Positions 9,425-21,100 of a DNA stretch of 64,000 nucleotides are shown here, one piece after another. The notes under the pieces are model-generated. The model saw only the letters and a program-made list of their open reading frames with translations, did no database searches and was not told the DNA's origin. The position numbers were made by a program, and so were the translations under genes. Position 1 is the first letter of the stretch, and every line of letters starts with the position of its first letter. Origin of the DNA: Novosphingobium sp. (GTDB lineage Bacteria; Pseudomonadota; Alphaproteobacteria; Sphingomonadales; Sphingomonadaceae); contig NZ_JAIXPP010000045.1 of the NCBI RefSeq assembly GCF_027486195.1, positions 26,118 through 90,117 on the forward strand, given 5' to 3'.

Positions 9425-9428
<4 letters not shown>
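8490..9428 (+). CDS. xdhC: Xanthine dehydrogenase accessory protein XdhC
   Basis: This 312-residue XdhC/CoxI family protein has the N-terminal block SVLATEGSAPRGAGTRMLV followed by GTIGGGALE and the GQCCGG motif near residue 80, and a C-terminal Rossmann-like domain (LFLFGAGHVGQA) with the GLIGSQTKRARF and CPIGLPG motifs. XdhC binds molybdenum cofactor, helps its sulfuration and inserts it into XdhB; it is not part of the finished enzyme. It directly follows xdhB with a one-base overlap and overlaps guaD by an ATGA, in the usual xdhABC-guaD order. Confidence 0.94.
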
Positions 9429-11718
<2,290 letters not shown>

Positions 11719-11788
11719 AACACCTCTTGCGCGGGGGCGGGCGCGCAGGCCAAGGACGGTGCAACGATCCATCACATGGGAATTTGCC

Positions 11789-13849
11789 ATGCTTCGCCAG
11801 ACGCTTGCCTTGCTTCTGCTCTCGACCTCAGTGTCTGCTGCCGCGCAGTCCGCACCAGCGGCGGTGACCGAACAGCCTTCACGCGTGTTCGCCGGGTCCG
11901 ATCTGTTCGGCCTGGAAATGGCGGATGGCCCCCAGATCAGCCCGGACGGAACCCGCGTTGCCTATGTGCGCAAGGCGGGTGATGTGATGGCCGACAAGAT
12001 GCGCTCATCCATCTGGCTGGTCGATGCGAAGACGGGCGAGCAAGTGCCGCTGGCGGGCTCGGGCTCGCAGTTCTCGCCCGTCTGGTCGCCAGATGGCAAG
12101 CGGCTGGCCTATGTCGGGATGGAAGAGGGCGGCTCGCCGCAGCTTTATGTCCGCTGGATGGAGAGCGGGGCGACGGCGCGGATCACGGGGCTGCCGGATT
12201 CGCCTTCGAGCCTCGCGTGGTCGCCCGATGGCAAGCAGATCGCTTATGTGATGCACGTGCCGGGCGAGGCGACCAAGTTTGGTGAAGCGCCCGCCAAGCC
12301 CGAGGGCGCGAAGTGGGCTGAGCCGCTCGAAGTGATCGACCGCGTGACGTACCGCGCCGATGGCGGCGGATATATCAAGCCGGGGTACGATCAGGTGTTT
12401 GTCGTTTCTGCCGACGGCGGGGCACCGCGCCAGCTGACCTTCGGCAAGTTCGATGTTTCGGGGCCGCTCTCGTTTGCGCCCGATGGCAAGACGCTGGTGC
12501 TTTCCTCCAATCGCCGGGGCGATTGGGAGCGTGAGCCGAACGACAGCGAGGTCTTTGCGCTGGATGTGGCGGGCGGAGCGCTGACGCAGCTGACCAGGCG
12601 CTATGGGCCGGATCATGGCGCCGTGGTTTCGCCCGATGGCAGCCGGATCGCCTACCTCGGCTATGACGATACGCACCTGAGCTACCAGCCGGATGTGCTC
12701 TCTGTGATGGACCGTGACGGTTCGAACGGACGCGCGCTGACTGCCGGTCTCGATCGCAGCATCGAGGATGTGCAGTGGGCCGCAGACGGGCGCTCGGTCT
12801 ATGTTGCCTATGACGACAAGGCCGTGCGCAAGGTGGCGCGGGTCGATCTGGCGGGCAAGCTGACGGTGCTGGCCGAAGGGCTGGCCGGGGGCGGGATCGA
12901 CCGGCCTTATACCGGGGGCAGCTTCAGCGTTTCCAAGGGCGGGGTGATTGCCTGGACTGGCGATGCGAGTGGCGGCGCGCGTCCGGCCAATCTCTTCGTG
13001 GGCAAGCGGCAAGTCACACAGCTGAACGAGACACAGCTCTCGGCCAAGACGCTCGGCAAGGTTGAGCCGCTTGACGTGACGGCGAGCGACGGGCGCAAGA
13101 TCGGCGCTTGGCTCGTGCTGCCGCCGGGGTATCAGGCGGGCAAGCGCGTGCCCCTGATCCTTGAAATCCATGGCGGGCCACACAGCGCCTATGGTCAGGT
13201 CTTCTCGACCGACGACCAGCTTTATGCGGCGCACGGCTATGCGGTGCTGTTCACCAATCCGCGCGGCTCCACCTCGTATGGCAGCGATTTTGCCAACCTG
13301 ATCGACAAGAACTACCCCAGCGACGACTACGGCGATCTGATGAGCGCGGTGGATGCGGCGATCGCGAAGGGCGTGGCCGATCCTGACAACCTGTTCGTGA
13401 CGGGCGGTTCGGGTGGCGGCGTGCTGACCAGCTGGATCGTGGGCAAGACCGACCGGTTCAAGGCGGCGGCGGCGCAGAAGCCAGTGATCAACTGGATCAG
13501 CGAGGCGCTGACCATGGACGGCACCGGCTTCACCTCGCGCTACTGGTTCAAGAAGCAGCCTTGGGAAGACCCGATGAGCTACTGGAACCGCTCGCCGCTC
13601 TCGTTGGTCGGCAATGTGAAGACGCCGACGATGGTCGTGGTGGGGAGCGAGGACTTCCGCACGCCGGTGAGCGAATCCGAACAGTACTATGCGGCGCTCC
13701 AGATTCGGGGCGTGCCAACCGCGCTGGTCAAGGTGCCGGGGGCCAGCCACGGCGGGTTCACCGCGCGGCCTTCGCAATCGGCGGCGAAGGCATCGGCGAT
13801 CCTTGCGTGGTTCGACAAGTATCGGACCGATGCGGGCAAGGCGAAGTGA
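11789..13849 (+). CDS. Secreted S9 family serine peptidase (prolyl oligopeptidase/acylaminoacyl-peptidase type)
   Basis: This 686-residue exported peptidase starts with a signal peptide (LRQTLALLLLSTSVSAAAQ), followed by a TolB-like beta-propeller with repeated SPDGK/AxSPDG blades at about residues 50-420 and a C-terminal alpha/beta-hydrolase domain. The nucleophile is S541 in GGSGGG, the acid is in GSEDFRTP and the histidine in GASHGG. Such enzymes cut short peptides, often in the periplasm. It lies 70 nt downstream of the adenine deaminase on the same strand, without overlap. Its link to purine use is unclear: it may be co-transcribed by chance or scavenge nitrogen in parallel. Confidence 0.9.
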   Translation: MLRQTLALLLLSTSVSAAAQSAPAAVTEQPSRVFAGSDLFGLEMADGPQISPDGTRVAYVRKAGDVMADKMRSSIWLVDAKTGEQVPLAGSGSQFSPVWSPDGKRLAYVGMEEGGSPQLYVRWMESGATARITGLPDSPSSLAWSPDGKQIAYVMHVPGEATKFGEAPAKPEGAKWAEPLEVIDRVTYRADGGGYIKPGYDQVFVVSADGGAPRQLTFGKFDVSGPLSFAPDGKTLVLSSNRRGDWEREPNDSEVFALDVAGGALTQLTRRYGPDHGAVVSPDGSRIAYLGYDDTHLSYQPDVLSVMDRDGSNGRALTAGLDRSIEDVQWAADGRSVYVAYDDKAVRKVARVDLAGKLTVLAEGLAGGGIDRPYTGGSFSVSKGGVIAWTGDASGGARPANLFVGKRQVTQLNETQLSAKTLGKVEPLDVTASDGRKIGAWLVLPPGYQAGKRVPLILEIHGGPHSAYGQVFSTDDQLYAAHGYAVLFTNPRGSTSYGSDFANLIDKNYPSDDYGDLMSAVDAAIAKGVADPDNLFVTGGSGGGVLTSWIVGKTDRFKAAAAQKPVINWISEALTMDGTGFTSRYWFKKQPWEDPMSYWNRSPLSLVGNVKTPTMVVVGSEDFRTPVSESEQYYAALQIRGVPTALVKVPGASHGGFTARPSQSAAKASAILAWFDKYRTDAGKAK

Positions 13850-13856
13850 GGCGCTG

Positions 13857-14945
13857 ATGCTGCGGCGGGTTCTTCTGGCGCTTCTGCTCTTGCTGGCGGC
13901 ACCTGCGTGGGCCGCCGAGCCTAGGCGGCAGGTGATCATCGATGACGAGGGTTTCGCGATCCCGCATCTGATGCTGCTGGAGGACCCGCGCGTGGAAGTG
14001 CTGGGGATCACCACGGTTTCGGGTAACGTCTGGGCCAACCGCGCAACCGCGATGGTGCTGCGCGGGCTTGAGCTGCTCGGCCGCACCGAGGTTCCGGTGG
14101 CCGAGGGCGCGACCTTTCCGCTGCTCAACAGCGAGGCGCGCACCGAGCGGTGGGAAGCGCTTTACGGCAAGCTGGTGTGGAAAGGCGCCTTCATGAAGCA
14201 GTGGGCCGAGCCGACTGCGCAATCTGCTCCGCCCTATCACGGGCCGTTCGATCCGGTGGACCTGCCGTGGGGCAACCCCAAGCTCAAGGCGCTGAATGAG
14301 CCGGCGGCGCAGTTCCTGATCCGCACGGTGCGGGCGCATCCGCATGCCGTGACAATCTTTGCGACCGGGCCGCTTACCAATCTGGCGCTGGCGCAGCGGC
14401 TCGATCCCGAGTTCGCCTCGCTGGTGAAAGAGCTTGTGATCATGGGCGGGAGCCTTGCGCCCCGGCAGGTGCTGGAGGGCAAGTCCGCCGCGGATTTCGC
14501 GCGCGAGTTTGTCAACACGCCGCGGCGCGAGTTCAACATCCGCTTTGATCCCGAAGCGGCAAGCATGGCGGCGCATGCGCCCTGGCCCAAGGTGACCATC
14601 GTGCCCGCCGATCCTTCGACCGCGACGCAGCTTTCGCCGGCGCTGCTGGAGCGGCTGGCCAAGGCCTCGCGCCCGCCGGTGGCGGCGTTCCTGCGGCGGA
14701 TGGAACCTGGCTTTCCGATGTGGGACGAGATTGCTGTGGCGGTCTGGCTCGACCCGTCCATCGTCACGAAGGCGGAGCGGCTGTGGTATGATTTCGATGT
14801 GCAGTTCGGGCCGGGCTACGGCGACATGCTGACCTGGCACGATGCCTATCGCCCCGGGCTCGACGAGGGGCAGGCCGATGTGGTGATGTCGGTCGATGTG
14901 CCGCGCATGGAAGCGCTGATGGCGAGGGCGCTGGGAGAAAAGTAG
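13857..14945 (+). CDS. Exported nucleoside hydrolase-like protein with altered active-site motif
   Basis: This 362-residue protein has a signal peptide (LLALLLLLAAPAWAAEP) and the inosine-uridine nucleoside hydrolase fold: VEVLGITTVSGNVW, IFATGPLTNLALAQRL and VIMGGS. Classical members use a DxDxxxDD calcium and catalytic motif; here the same place reads IIDDEGFAIPH, so two aspartates are replaced by Ile-Pro and one by Glu. A periplasmic nucleoside hydrolase would release bases for the operon enzymes, but activity cannot be assumed. The ATG lies 7 nt after the peptidase stop. Other proteins with this variant may form a distinct subfamily. Confidence 0.75.
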   Translation: MLRRVLLALLLLLAAPAWAAEPRRQVIIDDEGFAIPHLMLLEDPRVEVLGITTVSGNVWANRATAMVLRGLELLGRTEVPVAEGATFPLLNSEARTERWEALYGKLVWKGAFMKQWAEPTAQSAPPYHGPFDPVDLPWGNPKLKALNEPAAQFLIRTVRAHPHAVTIFATGPLTNLALAQRLDPEFASLVKELVIMGGSLAPRQVLEGKSAADFAREFVNTPRREFNIRFDPEAASMAAHAPWPKVTIVPADPSTATQLSPALLERLAKASRPPVAAFLRRMEPGFPMWDEIAVAVWLDPSIVTKAERLWYDFDVQFGPGYGDMLTWHDAYRPGLDEGQADVVMSVDVPRMEALMARALGEK

Positions 14946-14953
14946 GGATTTGT

Positions 14954-15077
14954 TCGCGCAGAGCCCGCAGAGAGCGCAGAGATGCCGTGTGCGCCGCAGG
15001 CGATGCGCTTTGCTGATCACTTGATGAATTGAAGCGGCTTTGCCGCATGCGCTGACAACTCCGCGCGCTCTGCGCGA
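14954..15077. repeat. REP-like intergenic element with 11-bp inverted repeat
   Basis: The stretch between the nucleoside hydrolase and the acyl-CoA ligase holds TCGCGCAGAGC at 14954-14964 and its exact reverse complement at 15067-15077. Internal GCGCAGAG-like repeats lie near 14964-14982. Sequences of this GCGCAGAG type look to me like recurrent intergenic repeats of sphingomonads (recollection, not tested). No coding potential is seen. Confidence 0.5.
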
Positions 15078-15159
15078 GCCCATCCCGGCCGCGCGTGGGT
15101 GGTGACAGCGGCGCCGTGTGAGTTCTAAGGAACGTCGAAATACTGCGGAGGCTTGCGCC

Positions 15160-16668
15160 ATGAATGCCAATCTCGTTGCCGTGTTCCTTGCCCGCCATGC
15201 GGGGCACGAGGCCAAGCCGGCGTGGTTGTGGCAGGGGGATACGGTCTGCACCTTCGGCGAACTGCCTGCCGCCATCGGCAGGTATCGTGCGGCAATGGCG
15301 CAGCTGGGCGTGACGCGCGGCGACCGGGTGATGATCAAGGCGGAAAACTCGCCGGCTTTCGCGCTGACCTATCTGTCGGTGCTTGCCTCCGGCGCGATCG
15401 CGGTGCCGGTGAACCCGGCCTATACCGCGAGCGAACTGGCGATGCTGATCGAGGATGCCGCGCCGGTGCTGCTGGTGCATGGCAGCGCGACAGCGGTGCC
15501 GGAAGGCAAAACGCCGCAGCGCATGACGTTGGAGCCGGACGGTTCGGGCACGCTGCCCGCGCTGGCGGCGGGGCTGGAGCCGGATCTGGCCGTAGAAGTC
15601 ATGGCCGAGACGGATCTGGCTGCGATTCTGTTTACTTCGGGCACCACCGGGCGGCCCAAGGGCGCGATGCTGATGCACCGCAACCTCTCGTCCAATGTGG
15701 CGGCGCTGTTCGAGACCTGGCAGTTTTCGGACGCCGACTCCATCCTGCACAGCCTGCCCTTGTTTCATGCGCACGGGCTGTTCGTGGCGCTGCATCTGGG
15801 GCTCTACAGCGCGGCGACGGTGCATCTGCTGGGCAAGTTCGATGCGGCGAAAGTCGTGGCGCTGCTGCCCAAGGTGAGCGTGTTCATGGGGGTGCCGACC
15901 TTCTACACGCGGCTGCTGGAGCGCGCGGACTTCGGGCGCGAGGCGGTGCGCACTATCCGGCTGATGATTTGCGGTTCGGCGCCGCTGCTGCCTTCGGTGT
16001 TCGCCGAGATCGAGGCGCGCACCGGGCACCGCATTCTGGAACGCTACGGCATGACAGAGGCGGCGATGATCACCTCGAACCCCTACGCGCCTGAGGGCCG
16101 GATTCCGGGGACTGTCGGCTATCCGCTGCCGGGCGTGGAGCTGCGCGTGGTCGGCGGGGAAAGGCGGAGCGAATTGCCGCCGGGCGAAGTTGGCGAGATC
16201 GAGATTAGGGGGCCGAACCTGTGCGCCGGGTACTGGCGCCGCCCCGAAGCGACGGCAGAGGCCATCGGGCCGGACGGGTTCTTCGTGACGGGGGACACCG
16301 GCTTCAAGGACGAGAGCGGGCGCGTGACCATCGCGGGGCGGTCCAAGGACCTGATCATTTCGGGCGGCTTCAACATCTATCCGGCGGAGCTGGAAATGGT
16401 GCTCGCCGAAGTGGACGGGGTCAGCGACGTTGCCATCATCGGGGTGCCGCATCCCGATTTCGGCGAAGGCGTGGTTGCGGTGGTGACGGCGGCGCGGCCT
16501 GATCTGGAACTTGCGGCGATCGAGGCGGTTGCCCGCGAGAAGCTGGCGCGCTTCAAGCAGCCCAAGGCAATCCGCATCGTGCCGGAGTTTCCCCGCAACG
16601 CCATGGGCAAAGTGCTGAAAGCCGAGCTTCGGCGGCGGTTCGCCGGTCTCTTTTCAGAAGAAATCTAG
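15160..16668 (+). CDS. matB: Malonyl-CoA synthetase-like acyl-CoA ligase
   Basis: This 502-residue AMP-forming ligase resembles rhizobial MatB along its length: AMP-binding motif LFTSGTTGRPKGAML, the SLPLFHAHGLFVA block, YGMTEAAMITSNPY, GDTGFKDESGRVTIAGRSKDLIISGGFNIYP and the C-terminal lysine region PRNAMGKVLK. MatB joins malonate or methylmalonate to CoA. The ATG at 15160 has GGAGG about 8 nt upstream. It stands about 200 nt after the purine operon behind a repeat and may have its own promoter. Its TAG stop shares a CTAG with the stop of the opposing efflux gene. A different short dicarboxylate, such as a purine breakdown product, is possible but unsupported. Confidence 0.8.
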   Translation: MNANLVAVFLARHAGHEAKPAWLWQGDTVCTFGELPAAIGRYRAAMAQLGVTRGDRVMIKAENSPAFALTYLSVLASGAIAVPVNPAYTASELAMLIEDAAPVLLVHGSATAVPEGKTPQRMTLEPDGSGTLPALAAGLEPDLAVEVMAETDLAAILFTSGTTGRPKGAMLMHRNLSSNVAALFETWQFSDADSILHSLPLFHAHGLFVALHLGLYSAATVHLLGKFDAAKVVALLPKVSVFMGVPTFYTRLLERADFGREAVRTIRLMICGSAPLLPSVFAEIEARTGHRILERYGMTEAAMITSNPYAPEGRIPGTVGYPLPGVELRVVGGERRSELPPGEVGEIEIRGPNLCAGYWRRPEATAEAIGPDGFFVTGDTGFKDESGRVTIAGRSKDLIISGGFNIYPAELEMVLAEVDGVSDVAIIGVPHPDFGEGVVAVVTAARPDLELAAIEAVAREKLARFKQPKAIRIVPEFPRNAMGKVLKAELRRRFAGLFSEEI

Positions 16669-18146
16669 CGGCTTTGAACGGCATTGCCCGGAGCTGGGAC
16701 ACCGGAGAAATCGTCACCTCCTAGCGCGCGGTAGAGCGCGACGAGGTTGCTTGCGCGCAGCAGCCGGGCGCTGATCAGCGAGCGCTGCGCGGCGTAGAGC
16801 GCGCGCTGCGCGTCGAGGCTTTCGAGGAACGAGGCAACGCCGCCGCGATACCGATCGGTGGTCAGAAAGGCGGTATCGCGGGCCGCCGCCTCCAGCGCGG
16901 ACTGCGCGGCGATCTGATCTGATATCGTCGCCCGGCGCGCGAGGGCATCGGAGACGTCGCGGAAGGCGACCTGGATCGCGCGCTGGTAGCTAGCCGTCGC
17001 CGCCTCGGTCTGTGCACGCGCGGCGACGAGATTGCCGCTGTTGGCGCCCCCGGCGAAGATCGGGAGGCTGGCCGATGCTCCGGCGTTGTAAGCGAATGCA
17101 CCGCCGGTGAAGAGCCCGGACAGCGCCGAACTCGCAAGGCCACCCGCGCCAGTGAGCGAGATGCGCGGGAAGAATGCAGCGCGCGCGGCGCCGATGCGGG
17201 CATTGGCGGCGCGCAGCTGGTATTCCGCTTCCATCACGTCCGGTCGGCGGAGCAGGATGCTCGAGGCGAGCCCGACTGGAACCGGCCCGACCTGACCGTC
17301 GATGCTCTCGATCGCGTCAGGCAGATCGGCATCGCGCACAGGTCCGCCGATGAGCAGTTCGAGCGCGTTGCGATCCTGTTCGACGATTGTCGTCAGGTTC
17401 GCCAGGTCCGAGCGCGCCGTTGCCTGAATGGTTTCGGCCTGCCGCAGATCGGTACGCGGCGCGATCCCGCCCGCGAGGCGTGCGCTGGTAAGGCCGACGC
17501 TGCGCTGGGCGCTGACCGCAGTCTGCCGTGCGATTGCCAGCAGGCTGCGGTCGGCCGCGAGGGTGAAGTAGACGTCGGCGATATCAGCGGCGAGGGTCAG
17601 CCGGGTCGCGCGGGCCGCCTGCTCGGTTGCGAAATAGGCGTTGAGCTGGGCATCGCTGAGGCTGCGCAGCCGCCCGAACAGATCGAGCTCGAACGCGGAC
17701 GCGCCAATGTTGACGCTGTAGTTCTCGCGCAGCCCGCCACCCGCTGTTCCGTTGCCCACGTTGCCGCTGCCGACGTTGCCGCTGCCGATGTTGCCTGCGC
17801 CGCCATCGTTCAGGGTGGCAGCGGCCGCTGCGTTGATCGCGGGGAGCAGCGCGGCACGCTGGACGCGGTAGAGCCCGCGTGCGGCGGCGACGTTGGCCAC
17901 GGCTGCTTTGAGGTCCTGGCTATGTTCCAGCCCGCGCTCGATCAGGGCTTGCAGCCGGACATCGTGAAAGATCGCGCGATAGCCGAGCGCGGCGAGATCG
18001 GTCTCGCTCGCCAGCAGGGCCGGATCGGCGATCCGCCAGCCTGTTGGAACTGCTGGCGCGGGCCGCATGTACTTGGGCTGGAGACTGCATGCACCCAGCA
18101 GGCCCGGCAGCGCCGCGATCAGCAGGAGGGTGGCTGCGCGCTTCAT
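16665..18146 (-). CDS. RND efflux outer-membrane factor (NodT/OprM family lipoprotein)
   Basis: This 493-residue TolC-family channel has a lipoprotein signal with lipobox LLGAC, two repeated outer-membrane-efflux domains (about residues 55-260 and 285-480) and family motifs ASAFELDLFGRLRSL and SLPIFAGGANSGNL. It would form the outer-membrane duct for the pump encoded just upstream. An odd feature is a Gly/Asn-rich stretch (near residues 114-136) made by a 15-bp minisatellite, placed where OprM-type proteins have the first surface loop. The ATG overlaps the pump stop (ATGA). Last gene of a three-gene operon; substrates are unknown. Confidence 0.9.
   Translation of the reverse strand: MKRAATLLLIAALPGLLGACSLQPKYMRPAPAVPTGWRIADPALLASETDLAALGYRAIFHDVRLQALIERGLEHSQDLKAAVANVAAARGLYRVQRAALLPAINAAAAATLNDGGAGNIGSGNVGSGNVGNGTAGGGLRENYSVNIGASAFELDLFGRLRSLSDAQLNAYFATEQAARATRLTLAADIADVYFTLAADRSLLAIARQTAVSAQRSVGLTSARLAGGIAPRTDLRQAETIQATARSDLANLTTIVEQDRNALELLIGGPVRDADLPDAIESIDGQVGPVPVGLASSILLRRPDVMEAEYQLRAANARIGAARAAFFPRISLTGAGGLASSALSGLFTGGAFAYNAGASASLPIFAGGANSGNLVAARAQTEAATASYQRAIQVAFRDVSDALARRATISDQIAAQSALEAAARDTAFLTTDRYRGGVASFLESLDAQRALYAAQRSLISARLLRASNLVALYRALGGDDFSGVPAPGNAVQSR
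17751..17804. repeat. 15-bp tandem repeat inside the outer-membrane factor gene
   Basis: About 3.6 copies of GTTGCCGCTGCCGAC and close variants lie head to tail. On the minus strand they encode repeated Gly-Asn-(Val/Ile)-Gly-(Ser/Asn). Because the unit is 15 bp, copy-number change would keep the frame and alter loop length only. Confidence 0.8.
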
Positions 18147-21100
18147 ACCGGTTTGCTCCTGCGGCTGAACGCGCGGCGCACGAGCACGAAGAACAGCGGC
18201 ACGAAGAAGATCGCGAGGGCAGTGGCCGTCAGCATGCCGCCGATCACGGCGGTGCCGATCTCGACGCGGCTCTTGGCCCCCGCGCCGGTCGAAAGCGCGA
18301 GCGGCAGGACGCCGAAGATGAAGGCAAGGCTGGTCATGACAATCGGGCGCAGCCGCAGCCGCGCGGCCTCAAGCGCGGCTTCCACGGCCGATTTCCCCGC
18401 CTTTTCGGCCTGCTCCGCAAATTCGATGATGAGGATCGCGTTCTTCGCGGAAAGGCCCATCGTGGTGAGCAGCCCCACCTGGAAGAACACGTCGTTGTCC
18501 AGCCCGCGCAGCCAGACGGCGAGAGCCGCGCCGAGAAGTCCGATGGGGATCACCAGCATGACCGCAAACGGCACGGACCAGCTTTCATAAAGCGCCGCGA
18601 GGCACAGGAACACGACGAGCAGCGAGATCGCGTAGAGAAACGGCGCCTGATTTCCGGACAGGCGTTCCTGAAAGGACAGATCCGACCATGCCACCGAGGT
18701 TCCCGGCTGCTTCGCCGCCAGCGCAGCGATTGCGTTCATCGCCTCGCCCGAACTGTGGCCCGGCGCGGCCTGGCCCTGGATCTGGTACGCCGGTGTCGCA
18801 TTGAAGCGGGACAGGTTCGATGGTGCCTGCCCCCAGCTGACTTTGGCGAACGCGGAGAAGGGCGCCATTTCTCCCGTGTTGCCCCGGACGAACCAGTTCG
18901 CAAGATCCTCGGGCCGGCTGCGATAGGGTGCGTCACCCTGAACATAGACGCGCTTGACCCTGCCCCTGTCGATGAAATCGTTCACATAGGTGCCGCCCCA
19001 TGCCGTGGCGAGAGTCTGATCGACTTGCGTGGAAGTCAGCCCCAGCGCGCCGATCTTCTCGTCGTCGATTGTCACCGCAAGCGTGGGATTGTCCTCGAGC
19101 GTGCCGAGGCGGATGGCGGCGAGGGCGGGATCGCTTTGCGCATCCTGCAACAGGGCATCGCGCCGGGCCTTGAATTCGGCGCGGCTCAATCCCCCGGTGT
19201 TGAGGAATTGCATGGTGAATCCGTTCGACTGGCCAAGCCCGCGCACGGCAGGCGGGGCCAGCGCGAAGAATTCCGCATCGCGCAGCAGCTTGCCCAGTTC
19301 GGCGGTCGCCTTCTTGGTGATCGAGTCCGAACTCAGCGCACTTCCCGTGCGCTCGTCCCACGGCTTCAGCAGGATGAAGCCGCGCCCCGCGTTTTGCCCG
19401 CCGCCGCCGCCGCCGCCCTGGCCCGATACGGTGTAAACCGCCTCGACCCCATCCTGCATCGATGTGCGGAAGTAGTCCTGAATGATCTTCGCGACCGCCT
19501 CCGTGCGAGGCTGGATCGCCCCCGGAGGCAGTGTATACTGAAGCTGGGCGCGGCCCTGATCCTCCACCGGCAGGAAGCTGGAGGGGAGGAAAGTGAAGAC
19601 GAGCACCAGCAAGCCGACGATCGCGGCATAGGCGGCCATTGCCCCCCTCGCGCCTGTGATCGTTTTCGCCACGCGTTCCCGGTAGCGATCCGATGTGCGG
19701 GCGAACCACGCATTGAAACGATCGCCCTGCAGCGCCGCCCATCCGCGCAGGCCCGCCTGCGGCTTTGCCGCCGCATCTGGACGCTTCAGCAAGGTGGAGG
19801 TGAGCGCGGGGGTCAGCACCAGCGCGACAATCACCGAGAGTGCCATCGAGGCGACAATGGTTATCGAGAACTGCTTGTAGATCACGCCGACCGAACCGCC
19901 GAAGAATGCCATCGGCAGAAACACGGCGGAAAGGACGAGAGCAATCGCGATGAGGGCCGTCTGGATCTCGCCCATCGACTTGATCGTGGCGTCATGGGCC
20001 GAGATATCGGGCTCTTCGTCCATCACCCGCTCGACATTCTCGACCACCACGATCGCATCGTCGACAAGCAGGCCGATGGAGAGCACCATGCCGAACAGGG
20101 TCAGTGTGTTGATGCTGAACCCGGCGATGGCAAGAACACCGAAGGTGCCCAGCAGCACCACCGGCACCGCGATTGCGGGTATCAGCGTGGCGCGCCAGCT
20201 CTGCAGAAACACGAACATCACGATGACCACCAGAATGATGGCCTCGATCAGGGTCTTGACGACTTCTTCCACCGAGAGGCGGATGAACGTCGTGCTGTCG
20301 ACCGGATAGGCAAACTTGAAGCCGTCCGGGAAGGTTGCCGATTGGGCCTGGACTTCGGCCTTGACCAGTTCGGCAGTCTTGAGCGCATCGGCACCCGGTG
20401 CGAGCTGCACGGCAAGCCCTGCGGCCGGGTGGCCGTTGAACCGGCTCACGATGCTGTAGTTTTCTGCGCCCAGTTCGATCCGCGCCACGTCCTGCAGCAG
20501 CACACGGGATCCGTCGCTCTGGGTCTTGAGCACGATCTTGCGGAATTCCTCGGGCGTGGTCAGCCGCGAGCGCGCCGTGACCGTGGCGGTGAGGCGCTGC
20601 TCGTCCGAGGAGGGCTGAGCGCCGATCTGGCCCGCTGCGACTTGCGTGTTCTGCGCCTGAATCGCACTGGTCACGTCCGAGGGCATGAGCTTGACCGCGG
20701 CAAGCTTGAAGGGATCGAGCCAGATCCGCATCGCATATTGCGACCCGAACACGCTGACATCGCCCACGCCGTCGATCCGCCCGATCCGGTCCTGCAGGTT
20801 CGAGACGAGGAAGTCCGAGACGTCGTTGTTGGTCACCCGGTCGGTCGAATCATAGACCGAGACAATCATCAGGAAGTCCGAGCTGGCTTTGGTGACCGTG
20901 AGCCCCTGCTGCTGCACCTGCTGCGGCAACCGCGCCAGAGCCTGCTGAACCTTGTTCTGGACCTGCACTTGCGCGATGTCCGGATTGACCCCCTTGGCGA
21001 AGGTGGCGGTGATCGTGGCCGAGCCGGACGAACTGGATGACGCGGTGAAGTAGATCAGGCCGTCGATGCCGGTCAGTTGCTGCTCGATCACCTGCGTGAC

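Noticed and set aside
12005..14143. 712-codon minus-strand frame
   Set aside because: Shadow of the S9 peptidase and nucleoside hydrolase; low-complexity His/Arg-rich sequence without motifs.
18044..21040. 998-codon open frame on the plus strand
   Set aside because: It lies antisense to the RND pump, is rich in Arg/His/Gln/Asp and has no family motif; long shadow frames are expected in this GC-rich DNA.
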